Part shown: one piece after another, positions 23,110 to 32,482 of the stretch | How positions within the stretch are numbered: the first letter of the stretch is position 1 | Layout of the letters: each line of letters begins with the position of its first letter | Assembly: GCA_018296165.2 (NCBI GenBank) | Contig: JACKQL020000049.1 | Coordinates: 248,001-312,000, forward strand | Length of the DNA stretch: 64,000 nt | Reading direction: 5' to 3' | Origin: Termitomyces sp. T153 | Taxonomy: Eukaryota; Basidiomycota; Agaricomycetes; Agaricales; Lyophyllaceae | Position numbers and translations under genes: made by a program | Notes under the pieces: generated by a model | What the model was told of the DNA's origin: nothing | Databases searched by the model: none | The model's input: only the letters and a program-made list of their open reading frames with translations

Positions 23110-26100
23110 AGAAGATAGCGACATAGTGATCGTTATCAGCTATGACCATTTAACTGGTCTAGCGACGTGTATAGCTTCTTGTGATTTGGACCAAGACGTT
23201 TTGCTTACCGATTCTAACATACAGACTAATCCCGCGCTAGCGTACCTTTACGCTACGGCTAGCGACATTTCTGATTTGTCTCTTCCACCTCGTTCTTATT
23301 TCGTTTCTACTGATACCTCTAATCCCTCGATTCTTGGACAGACTTTGCCCTTTGATACATGTGTTACGGACACTACCCCCACCTATGTTAACATCCCATT
23401 CCCCGCTCAGTATGTCGCTAACGAACCTCCTAAGCAAAAAGGAGTACAGGTCAAGAAGAAGTACAAACCCGTCGTCATGAAAACCAAACCGGTCGCCAGC
23501 CATGTTAGCGAAGACTTTCGAATCGAGCGTCACGTTATAGGCAATCCACTAGCGACCATTCCTCCGCTTAACCCAAACCCGCCACCTTTCATCCCGACAA
23601 AGCGATTCACCAGCGAGCGACAAGCGAAATTAGTCAGCGACCACGACACTGGGTTCCTCACTAGCGACGAAATCAACGTATTGGTCGACATGGTCGCCAA
23701 GCAAGAAAAAGCCTTCGCTTGGGAAGATTCCGAACGAGGAAGTTTGCGCCCCGACTTCTTCCCGCCAGTACGCATACCAACAATTCCGCATGTACCTTGG
23801 GTTCAGCACAATCGCCCCATACCCCCAGGACTAGAAAAGGAAGTATGCGAAATTATTCGCGACAAGATCAGCGCCGGCGTCTATGAACCCTCGAATTCCG
23901 CTTATTGCTCGCGATGGTTTTGCGTTCTCAAGAAAAACGGTAAGCTCAGGATTGTACACAGTCTAGAGCCGCTCAACCGTGTCACCATTCACCATTCTGG
24001 AGTACCACCTTTTCCAGATCACGTCGCCGAATCTTTCGCTGGACGCATTTGTGGTGCCACTCTCGACCTCTACGTTGGCTACGACGAACGACTTATCGAC
24101 CCAGCATCCCGCGACTTAACAACATTCCAGACTCCGTTTGGCGCTCTTCGCTTAGTAACCTTGCCGATGGGGTGGACCAACTCTGTGCCTATATTTCACG
24201 ACGACATTACCTTTATTCTGCAGCCAGAGATACCCCACAATGTGCTCAGCTTTATCGATGACGTTGGCGCTAAAGGACCCAAGGACTGGAAGATCGTTAA
24301 TGGTAAACCCGCTAAGCATCCCGCTAATCCAAACATCCGCCTAGCGCTCTGGGAGTTCTTTGAACTTCTTAACAGGATCCTTCAGCGGATGAAATATTGC
24401 GGTGGCACTTTTTCCGGTCACAAACTTGTTCTTTGCGCCCCTACCTTCAAGATTCTCGGTCACGTTTGTACTCCTAGTGGTCGAATCCCCGATGAAAGTC
24501 GCCTAGCGCTAATCGAGCGATGGGGTCCTTGCAAGTCACTATCGGAAGTCCGCGCCTTTTTAGGTACCGTTGGGGTGCTAAGGATCTTCGTCAAAAACTT
24601 TGCCCATCGAGCCCATAACTTGACGAAACTTACTCGCGTTGGCGTCCCTTTTGAGTTTGGTCCCAATCAGATTAATGCTCAACATGACCTCGTGAAGGCC
24701 ATACAAGATGCTAAGCCCCTTGTTCCTATTGACTATGAATCGCCTGACCCTGTCATCTTAGCGGTCGATACGTCGTATATAGCGGTCGGATATTACCTTT
24801 GCCAGTGTGCTAGTGATAATTGCAAGGAGCGCCGCTACAATCGCTTCGGGTCAATTACACTAAACGACAGAGAGGCACGATTCAGTCAGCCTAAGTTGGA
24901 GCTTTACGGCCTTTATCGAGTGCTACAAGCTTTATGGATGTACCTAATTGGCGTTAGGAACCTCATCATCAAAGTAGACGCTCGCTACATTAAGGGTATG
25001 CTTCAGAACCCCGACGTTCAGCCTTCAGCTAGCATGAACCGCTGGATTGTGGCGATTCTGATGTTCCATTTTGAGCTGGTGCACGTCAAGGGAACTTTCC
25101 ACGGCCCAGATGGTCTGTCGCGGCGCCCGCCACAGCCTGATGATCCCCCTGTCGACGATAGCGACAACTCTGTCTATGAGGATTGGATTGATCGTTTGCA
25201 TGGGTTCATACACCAGGTCCAGTTACCGCTGCCGCTCCTTCGCCATCTCTCAACGGCCGCACGTCGCTTATTCCCTGCTGTTGACCTCGGCTGTTCGCCC
25301 ACTTTAGCAACTTTTGCCAGCGACACCAACACTGCTCCACGATTAGCGACCAGCGACGATATAACCCCCCTCCGAGATGATGGCACCACCACTTATAGCG
25401 ATGTACCCCGCAGTGCCAAAGCCACCGCCAACGATGCCCGTGTACTCTTAGTTGAGAAATGGCTTCACGATCTAATCCGACCCGAAGGCTTTAGCGACAA
25501 AGATTATGCCACTTTCGTTCGCTACGCATCTATGTTTTTTGTTACGGGAGGCAAACTTTGGCGAAGAAGTCAAGACGGTGCTCACAAGGTGTTCGTCCCT
25601 ATTGCCAGTCGCTTACGGGTCTTGAAGGCGATGCACGACAACTTGGGACACAGAGGCTTCTTCGCTACTCGCTCTGCTCTTCTAGAAAGATTCTGGTGGC
25701 CCCAAGTTAGCGCCGACATCATGTGGTACCTTAGGACCTGCCATCTCTGTCAGATACACCAGACAACTAAAGTGCTTATTCCGCCAACTGTTGCTACCCC
25801 GGCGCCTTTGTTCAGCAAGATATACGTCGATACCATGTTCATGCCGCCCTCCAATAAGTTCAAGTACATCATCCAAGGACGTTGTTCGCTAACTCATTAC
25901 CCGGAATTTCGCATGCTTAGCCGAGAAAACACCGAAGCTATCACCAAGTGGCTATACGAGGACGTCATTTGTCGTTGGGGAGCGCTTAGCGAAATCGTGA
26001 CCGACAATGGACCCCCGATCCTAAAGGCGGTTACCTATTTGGCGAAGAAGTATAACTTACGCCATATCCGGATCTCTGGTTATAATAAGCGCGCTAATGG

Positions 26101-26830
26101 AATAGTTGAGCAGCCTCACTTCGACGTTCGCCAAGCCCTTTTCAAAGCTGTCGATGGCGATCAGTCTAGGTGGAGTACGGCTACTTACTCGGTCTTTTGG
26201 TCAGAACGTGTTACAGTGCGCAAGCGAATGGGTTGCTCCCCTTACTATGCGACGACCGGTACCCACCCTCTCCTGCCTGCTGACATAGTTGAAGCAACAT
26301 ATTTGCAACCGCCGCCAAACTCGTTATTATCAACCACCGATCTCATAGCCCGCCGAGTGATTGACCTTCAGTGCCGCCAAGAAGATCTCGACCGCCTGCA
26401 TAGCCAAGTGCTTAGTGCCCGTCGCCTGGCCGCCATTTGCTTTGAGAAAGATCACGCCGCTACGATTCGCGATTACAACTTCAAAACAGGCGACCTCGTA
26501 CTAATGAGGAATACAAGAATCGAAGTAACACATAACAAGAAAATGAAGCCGCGATACCTAGGCCCACTTGTGGTAATCTCTCGTAACCGTGGAGGAGCTT
26601 ACATTCTTTGCGAACTAGATGGCTCAGTTCTACATCGCCCTGTTGCTGCATTCCGCTTAATCCCCTATCTCGCTAGAGAACACATAACCGTGCCTAGCGA
26701 CACTTTCGACATCGACACTTCGCGTCTCCGAGAACTGGAACAAACCGAACTGGTTGACGACGATGACACTGGCAAAAATGCCAGTGAAGAAGAAAACTAC
26801 CTTTCGCTAGGCCTTAGCGACGAATCCTAA
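23057..26830 (+). CDS. Gypsy-2 pol: reverse transcriptase, RNase H, integrase
   Basis: This is an uninterrupted 1257-codon frame. Reverse transcriptase: SRWFCVLKKNGKLRIVHSL, TPFGALRLVTLPMGWTNS, and the catalytic box FIDDV in place of YxDD. RNase H: VILAVDTSYIAVGYYL, then KLELYGLYRVL and IKVDARY. Integrase: an HHCC zinc finger with HLCQIHQ, then a D,D-E core with YVDTMF, VTDNGPP and GIVEQPHFD, then a GPY/F-like RYLGPLVV module. Pol lies in the +1 frame relative to gag across a 53-bp overlap, so expression needs frameshifting or internal initiation at the ATG at 23057. All catalytic residues looked for are present, so the product could be active. Confidence 0.94.
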   Translation: MFASKQRHPVAFIARGNEEDSDIVIVISYDHLTGLATCIASCDLDQDVLLTDSNIQTNPALAYLYATASDISDLSLPPRSYFVSTDTSNPSILGQTLPFDTCVTDTTPTYVNIPFPAQYVANEPPKQKGVQVKKKYKPVVMKTKPVASHVSEDFRIERHVIGNPLATIPPLNPNPPPFIPTKRFTSERQAKLVSDHDTGFLTSDEINVLVDMVAKQEKAFAWEDSERGSLRPDFFPPVRIPTIPHVPWVQHNRPIPPGLEKEVCEIIRDKISAGVYEPSNSAYCSRWFCVLKKNGKLRIVHSLEPLNRVTIHHSGVPPFPDHVAESFAGRICGATLDLYVGYDERLIDPASRDLTTFQTPFGALRLVTLPMGWTNSVPIFHDDITFILQPEIPHNVLSFIDDVGAKGPKDWKIVNGKPAKHPANPNIRLALWEFFELLNRILQRMKYCGGTFSGHKLVLCAPTFKILGHVCTPSGRIPDESRLALIERWGPCKSLSEVRAFLGTVGVLRIFVKNFAHRAHNLTKLTRVGVPFEFGPNQINAQHDLVKAIQDAKPLVPIDYESPDPVILAVDTSYIAVGYYLCQCASDNCKERRYNRFGSITLNDREARFSQPKLELYGLYRVLQALWMYLIGVRNLIIKVDARYIKGMLQNPDVQPSASMNRWIVAILMFHFELVHVKGTFHGPDGLSRRPPQPDDPPVDDSDNSVYEDWIDRLHGFIHQVQLPLPLLRHLSTAARRLFPAVDLGCSPTLATFASDTNTAPRLATSDDITPLRDDGTTTYSDVPRSAKATANDARVLLVEKWLHDLIRPEGFSDKDYATFVRYASMFFVTGGKLWRRSQDGAHKVFVPIASRLRVLKAMHDNLGHRGFFATRSALLERFWWPQVSADIMWYLRTCHLCQIHQTTKVLIPPTVATPAPLFSKIYVDTMFMPPSNKFKYIIQGRCSLTHYPEFRMLSRENTEAITKWLYEDVICRWGALSEIVTDNGPPILKAVTYLAKKYNLRHIRISGYNKRANGIVEQPHFDVRQALFKAVDGDQSRWSTATYSVFWSERVTVRKRMGCSPYYATTGTHPLLPADIVEATYLQPPPNSLLSTTDLIARRVIDLQCRQEDLDRLHSQVLSARRLAAICFEKDHAATIRDYNFKTGDLVLMRNTRIEVTHNKKMKPRYLGPLVVISRNRGGAYILCELDGSVLHRPVAAFRLIPYLAREHITVPSDTFDIDTSRLRELEQTELVDDDDTGKNASEEENYLSLGLSDES

Positions 26831-27214
26831 CTCTGCTTCGTTTCTTACCACTCTCATCTCTACTACCCAGAAAAGCTGTCAACAATTACTTTACAAACCT
26901 AACCTTTCACAGACACTTTACTACTGTCTCGTTTCGAAGCTGCGCTAGGCTATTCTGTCGCCAGCGCTCGGCACGCCTCTAGGGGTAATTCGCCATGATG
27001 ATCTACTGAGCGTTTGCCTTCAAGATGTCGCTAACATTAGGGGACAGTCGCTAGTACGCCCAATTGATTTTTGCTTTCTTTCTTTCGCTTCGTGCCACTT
27101 TTGGATTGCTTGCCAAAGACATTATACATTTTGAAGCCCCTTAAGGGGGCCAATCTAGGTCCAAAAATGCTAACAAAGATATAAAAAAAAATTATGTACA
27201 GGAGGCGACGGTCG

Positions 27215-28388
27215 CTAAGCATCAAGGTCAGCATCGTTGTCAGGAACCTCCATTGCCTCCATCTCCTCCCAATCCTCCTCGCCAATGTTGTTCTCCTCCT
27301 GCCAGGCCAGGAAGGCCTGGCAGTCGCGTCGATATCCTGACAGAGTCGCCAGCGTCCGCTTAGCGACCGTGTAGCGAGCCCGGGCCACTAACAACTCTTC
27401 CCTCGCCACCTCCAGCTCCCTTCGGAACCGTCGTTCCACGCCCGCCGCCCTCTCGTCAAAGTCCAGTAGCGACGCCGCCGATGTTAGCGGCGTCGGCCAT
27501 CCGAGGTCCTCGCCCAGCCACTCCAGCTCGTCGTCGCCCACCTGACGCAACGGTGTGGCGCTCCATGTTCCCTAGCAAAGCGGTTAGCGATCAGGTAGCT
27601 AGTGGAAGAAAATAACTTACTCGTTGTACGACCTCGACCTCTTCAGCCCGTTCTTCCTCCTCAGTAGCAACGGGTACGGCCTCCACCTCCTCCTCACCCT
27701 CGAGCTCCATGTCACTCGCCTCCACCTCGGCGACCGTCGCCAAGGGAGTCGTCTCCCTCATCTCCACGTCCTCCCTTCCCTCCTCGCTGGCGACCGTCCG
27801 AGGTCGCTTAGCGCTAGCGACCAATGATGGGCTTGCGGCTCGTTTCAGCGCTCGGGGCGTGTCGCCGTCACTGCCGTTGTTGTCGTTGTCCTCGTCGCTC
27901 TCCACTATCTCCCTACTCTTCACCCTAGCGCCTCCACTACCTCCAACCAAGCCCTCCTCCTGCGACGTCGGCAAGGCCAAGCTCGAACGCTTGACCTTGA
28001 TTGGCTCCTCTCTCCTCGCCAGCTCCCTCTGCCCCTCCACGAAGGCCCTCGCACTCCTTACCGACGCCGCCTTGATCGCTATCCTCTTAGCGAATTTGCT
28101 GCCTGTGCTCCTCGATGACAGGCCGCTGTGCGAGCAGCTCTTCCTAGTGCTGTCGCAACGATAGCAAGGCTGGACCCCCGTGGGGTACCAGCAGCCATCT
28201 GGGTCATTATCTGCCCAGCAGTTGTCGCACTAGAAGAAAGCGTTAGCAACAAAAAGAGAAAAGAATCGCTAAGTACTCACCGCTCCTTGCGTGCGCTTAT
28301 ACTCCTGCCGCTTCTCTAGCGACACTGTTACCTTGCCCTTGGCCTTGTCCAGCTTCACTCCTGCTCCCAGTCCCGTATCCACCACCAT
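27215..28388 (-). CDS. Gypsy-2 antisense gene b: Zn2Cys6-like cluster plus predicted coiled coil
   Basis: Three exons on the strand opposite gag-pol: 28281-28388, 27621-28229 and 27215-27571, all phase 0 with GT-AG introns of 51 and 49 bp, giving 357 residues. Right after the first intron a cysteine cluster reads C-x2-C-x8-C-x8-C-x2-C-x6-C (CDNCWADND start, CYRCDSTRKSC end), close to the fungal GAL4-type spacing. It is followed by a basic segment (SKFAKRIAIK), a Ser/Glu/Asp-rich region with a nuclear-signal-like KRPR, and a C-terminal charged helix (ERRFRRELEVAREELLVARARY), a predicted coiled coil. This suggests a nuclear DNA-binding, self-associating protein. It is not a standard gypsy gene. 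It may be the second half of gene a: a TGA 15 bp upstream of its ATG lies in the same frame and would be CGA before one CpG transition. Function unknown. Confidence 0.72.
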
Positions 28389-28403
28389 TGTTGTCCTTCG
28401 CCA

Positions 28404-29221
28404 TCAAAGGAGCGTCGCCAAGCGCTTGTCGGTAAAAGTTTCTTCAACCTGATCCTGTAGGAAAGGTTAGCGGTCGTCGCCAAGAATCAGCGAAAGGAAA
28501 GAAAACGACTCACCTCAATATCCTCGTCCTCATCATCTTGTGCCTTTGCCTTTCCTTTCCCCTTCCCTTTGCTCTTCGGGGTTGTCGCCAATTTTGGCGA
28601 CGTCGCCAACCCTCTAACGACGCCGCCAGCTGCAGCCTTGGGAGTCGAGGGGCCCGCCTCTTGAATGTCCCCACGATTCGCCGCCTCTTTGTTCCTACGA
28701 CCCTCGCTCCGTCCCTCCCCCCTCGCCACCGCTAACGCACCTACCGGGTGCTGGAAGAGGAACTGGTCATTCAGTGACAAGTCTTCAAAGAGCTAACGTA
28801 CCTTAGCGGGGTCACTAGCACTAGCGACTGCCGAGGCACTTACCGTCATTCCCGCCGTGAGATCGTCCATCAGGAACTCCAGCGAAGAGTTGATTGGCGC
28901 CTAGCAATCGTATTAGAAATTGGCGCTCAAAAGGAAGAAAAGGGAACTTACAAAGTGAACATCAAATGGGCGAACCCATTCTTCCCCCTTGTACTTCTCA
29001 TATAACTGGCGACACTCCTTCTCGACAGTCGCCAACTCCGGCCACTCGACTCCACTCCCCGAGGTCTTGAACCACTGGAGCCACGTCTGAAAGATGGCGG
29101 TGACCGCCAAGCGAGGATCCTTCGCCAACGATGCACGGGCCACCGCGAGCAACCTGTCGACCCGATCGAGGAAGGCGTGGGCCATGGTAATCTTCTCAAA
29201 TTGGGAGGCGAGATCGGACAT
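28404..29221 (-). CDS. Gypsy-2 antisense gene a (N-terminal part or separate gene)
   Basis: Four exons on the minus strand: 28952-29221, 28844-28900, 28514-28792 and 28404-28454, all phase 0 with GT-AG introns, giving 218 residues. It starts MSDLASQFEKI about 170 bp inside the 3' LTR border. The first exon is a compact helical domain (FLDRVDRLLAVARASL, WLQWFKTSGSGVEWPELA); exon 3 ends in a Lys-rich then acidic stretch (KSKGKGKGKAK, DDEDED). No family is recognised. Clean splicing across three introns, in contrast to random frames, argues for a real gene. The final TGA is followed after five codons in the same frame by the ATG of gene b, so a and b may be one gene of about 580 codons broken by a single nonsense change at a CpG. 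Confidence 0.6.
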
Positions 29222-29385
29222 AGCGATAAGATTGAGAGGCTAGGAGAGATTAGATGGTAAGGAAGGGGGATGATGAAGTTCAAGCGATACCGCCAGCCAC
29301 TGTTATTCGAATCCCTTTGGCGCACGGACCAGGCGATCAAGCACGTGACTTTTGGGTTGACTGAGGACAGTCAATATTTCAGTAC

Positions 29386-29394
29386 GGGGGAGGA
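29386..29394 (+). other. Gypsy-2 polypurine tract
   Basis: GGGGGAGGA immediately precedes the right LTR, the expected primer for plus-strand synthesis. Confidence 0.8.
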
Positions 29395-30376
29395 TGATGA
29401 GCCCCAGTTATTGCTGAGCACCTTTTTCGGCGGCAGCTGACTACTTCGAATTTGACACAAGTCACAACACTCAGCGCACGGGACTTAGCCCTAGGATTGG
29501 ACCGAAGCACAAGACTCTAGTGACCACGAGACTTATTGATCACGGGGAACATCACGCGAAGCCTGGAACTTGGGCCTAGACCATCAAGGCCTAGACCCTC
29601 TTGGCGATGATTATTAGCGACCTTAGCGATCATGGCGACAAAACGGCGTTCCTTTACTATATATGGACATATTACCAGACGCGTATTGACATTGGACTCG
29701 TTCTCTTTTTGGTTCTTATTAGCAATTAGTCGTCTCCAAGGCCTCCCCTATGACCTTTTACTTAGTTACGGACTGACGCCTGGCACGCAACCTAAACACA
29801 GTGGCAGACGCCGCCGCTAGTGGCGCTTAATTGCTTACCTTCCCTTACTATACTTCGAAAACGTATAAATACTGCCTGCACATAGACATCATCCATCGAA
29901 TTTTACCATCGCATCACCATCGTATTACTCCCCCATCTATAAGCTACCAGCTTAAGGATTTCATTCACCTCATCTCTTTTCCTCATCTCGTCTTTGACTT
30001 TGGATTAGCGACAAACCTCTTCAACTTCGACCTCGACTTAGTGTGGTACCGATTACGGGTGCCTATTAGCGTTATTTCAACTTAGTGACGCTAGCAATTG
30101 TGGCTAGCGATAAGTTTACGTTCGTCCGTCGATCTCAGTTTTACTCTTACCGCTGTCTCTCTCCTTTATTCGCCCCGCCACCGTTTCAGTTTCGCTGCGA
30201 CTATTGTTAGCAGTAGCGATTCTTTTCGACTTCACCTCCTCGCCACCACTTTCATTCTAGTTCTCTGGGACGGTTACTGACTCGCCCTCAATTATTAACT
30301 TCCTACTGCCAGCTACCCTATCTAGTGACAAGTGTTAGGTTTCCTGCACGGCACTAGGCAGCATAGGAGCACATCA
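29395..30376 (+). repeat. Gypsy-2 3' LTR (982 bp)
   Basis: Same length as the left LTR. I find 13 differences: 12 are C/T or G/A at CpG sites and one is G/T at a CpG (CGTCGCC against CGTCTCC). TATA-like GTATAAATA at 29863-29871. Confidence 0.95.
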
Positions 30377-32000
30377 CCGTCCTCGCCTCGTCTCTCGGTC
30401 TCTCCATGTGCATTTCAGGGCCTGTTGAGCCCCCTCCTCCTCCTTGGCCGACCTGTCCCCCGGCTAGTCGCCCTTGTCCCAATCCCTTCCTACTCGCGTC
30501 GGCGTCGATATATTCTCCTGTGGTAAGTCTGCTGTCCCCTACCCTTTCCCATGTCCATTGTTGCTCCGTAGGATAAAATTTGTACCTCATTTCTGGCGTG
30601 CGCTCCAACAGTTTGGTCTTGGCTTCGATGAAGGCTGGACACATCCTCGACGCCGAGGGATGATCGTGCTTGGCTCCCTTCGCTTTGCAGCTCACGCAAC
30701 TAAATGCTTTCGGTTCAGTCTCTGTGCAGTCCTTTGTGCAATGAGCCTTCCCGCACATGCCGCACGTGTCAGCCTCCTGCTTGCATTCACTGGCTAAGTG
30801 GCCTCTCCCATACCTTTGGCATTTAAGGCAACGCCTCGGCTCCAGGTCCAGTTTCCTTGCGTTCACCCTCTTCCCCTCGATTACTAGGCCGTGCCTTATC
30901 ACCTCGTTGGCTCCCCTGTCCGTCGCGCAGGATATCACAAGGTGTGCAACCCTTTGTTTCTCATGTCTGGCTTGCAGCGCCCTTGCCCACTTAGCTGTGA
31001 CAATCTCCCCAGGGTGGAGCCCATTTCTGCTCTCAATTGCCCCCAGGCGTTCCGTTGGATCGTCGCCGAGACCTATGGGTACGAATTCCACAAATACGTT
31101 GTATACCCTGTCTTTGACCGTTGCCCCCGCTCCAAATCTGCTCAGGAAGGTCCTGCGGACATCGGGTTTTGCTAGCCACTCGGCCGCATCTGTGGAATTC
31201 AGTTTGTATAAGACCCCTCCATTTCTCAGTTTCCTGGCTGACAGGAATTTGATCTCTGGGCTATCCATGCCCTGTATCCCCATCAGCTCTTTGGCCACTT
31301 TGGCCTTCTCTATCAGCTCCTTCTCCGTTAGATCCTTCCAACCCCTGCCCCCCTCAGTGTTGTCTATGATGAGTTGCCTTGTCCTGTCTTTTGCTCGCCG
31401 TTCTACATCTTCCCGTTCGGCTCTGCGTGCAGCCTGTGCATAACTCACTGTGTGGTTCCTCGGGGCCTCCTCCTCTCCCTCATCTCCTCCGGTTCTCGCC
31501 TCCTTCGTGGTGCTTTCCTCCCTCCTCATGTCCACCACCTGTCCTTCCTCCACCCTCTCTACCAGCTCCTTTGTTTGCTCCGCCATTTCCGTTATCGTCT
31601 TTACCGTTGCCTCCGCCAAGGTTTCCAACGCCTCTCTGTATTCGTCCATCGCCTTCCCTACTTTCTCCATCACCATTTTCCCCGTCTCTTCAACCTTCAC
31701 CTCTTCCAGCCCTATCGCTATCGCTTTCATTCCATCCTTCACGTCCTGTGGTATGTCCTTCCTCGTGTATAATGTGACTAGTGCTTTCCTCAGGCCGTCC
31801 AGACTCATGGGCTCGTCTTCGGACGCGAGTGCGCCATTTTCTAGCAGCCATGCTCTGGCTCCCTCTGCCGTTTGTACCTTTGGCTGAAGTCCCCTAGTGG
31901 CACTCCGCGTTGTCGCGCCTGGTGCACCGTTTGACGTTTTATGTGTCGTCTGGCTCGCTTCCTTCGCTGTCGTGCCCCCGCTATTGCTGTTGGCCGGCAT
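30377..32000 (-). pseudogene. LINE ORF1, N-terminal and zinc-knuckle part (severed by gypsy-2)
   Basis: The frame opens at MPANSNSGGTT (32000). It has a helical, charged middle (about residues 80-210), then an RRM-like region and a cysteine cluster: CLKCQRYGRGHLASEC, CGMCGKAHCTKDC and CVSCKAKGAKHDH, i.e. two CCHC knuckles plus a third related motif, as in ORF1 of I/Tad/R1-type LINEs. The product coats LINE RNA. Gypsy-2 cuts the frame after about 540 codons; the last 65 codons are at 19222-19415. Before insertion the protein would have been about 605 residues. No other stop or frameshift is visible. Confidence 0.9.
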
Positions 32001-32173
32001 CTCGTATACGTGTTTGATGTTCTTTAGAGAGTGTTAAGAGGTGTTTTTATAGAGCTATCTACTTCCAATCCCTTGCCCCCTCTTTCCTATGGTCCGTCCG
32101 AGCCTAAAAACTCAGTTTCCCACGGTGGTCAGATGGTGGTTTAAGATCAAAAGCGGTCAATATCAGTGACATT

Positions 32174-32219
32174 AACCAATAAGTAAGATATATATGTGTG
32201 TAATAGATGCTCTGTTACA
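32174..32219 (-). repeat. Gypsy-1 3' LTR, right piece
   Basis: The last 46 bp of the 207-bp LTR, ending GATGCTCTGTTACA, directly follow the LINE duplication. On the element strand this is the LTR start TGTAACAGAGC. Confidence 0.85.
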
Positions 32220-32482
32220 TACCCCCCTTTTGAGTCTGTCAACAGACTCACTTCTACACCACTAAGTCAAAAAATAAAGAGTGGGATACAGCATCCCACC
32301 CAAGGGTGTGCACCAGAATTTGCATGTGAATTCCTATGTATATCAGTAGTAGAATCAATCAATTCTACATGGATGAGTATACTTCAGTGCAATGTCCAAC
32401 TGTGCTAAGTGCATAATATGGGCTGCTCAAGCCTGTGTACAATTATCAATTTGTGGTGAACTACAATAGTAGCTCACCCCAC

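Larger units (their letters stand above)
19420..30376 (+). mobile_element. Ty3/gypsy retrotransposon gypsy-2, nearly intact, with antisense accessory genes
   Basis: Length 10,957 bp. Two 982-bp LTRs (19420-20401 and 29395-30376) begin TGATG and end CATCA and differ at 13 sites by hand alignment. It has a primer-binding site at 20405, long gag-protease and pol ORFs, and a purine tract before the right LTR. It sits in ORF1 of the LINE. Pol order is reverse transcriptase, RNase H, integrase, which defines Ty3/gypsy; the integrase ends in a GPY/F-type module without an obvious chromodomain. Unusually, 2.5 kb between pol and the 3' LTR hold intron-containing reading frames on the opposite strand. 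A CpG-decayed solo LTR of the same family is at 53352-56063. Confidence 0.95.
14950..32160 (-). mobile_element. Tad-like non-LTR retrotransposon (LINE), interrupted by gypsy-2
   Basis: It is bounded by a 13-bp target duplication TATCAGTGACATT at 14937-14949 and 32161-32173. Without the gypsy-2 insert (19420-30376) and its 4-bp duplication the element is about 6250 bp, full length. It runs 5' to 3' on the minus strand from 32160 to 14950 and ends in a trinucleotide tail (four ATC units, 14950-14962) instead of poly(A). It has ORF1 (nucleic-acid-binding, zinc knuckles) and ORF2 (APE endonuclease, reverse transcriptase, RNase H, C-terminal zinc finger), the layout of fungal Tad/I-type LINEs. CpG is abundant, unlike its host element, so it is a recent arrival. 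Two frameshifts in ORF2 plus the gypsy insertion make this copy inactive. Confidence 0.92.

Noticed and set aside
19420..30376. RIP (as in Neurospora) as cause of the gypsy-2 LTR differences
   Set aside because: The differences are few, lie at CpG only and are spread over both LTRs; RIP would give dense CpA-context changes in one sexual cycle.
30757..31887. Plus-strand ORFs of 94-228 codons
   Set aside because: They are antisense to LINE ORF1, which has clear zinc knuckles on the other strand.
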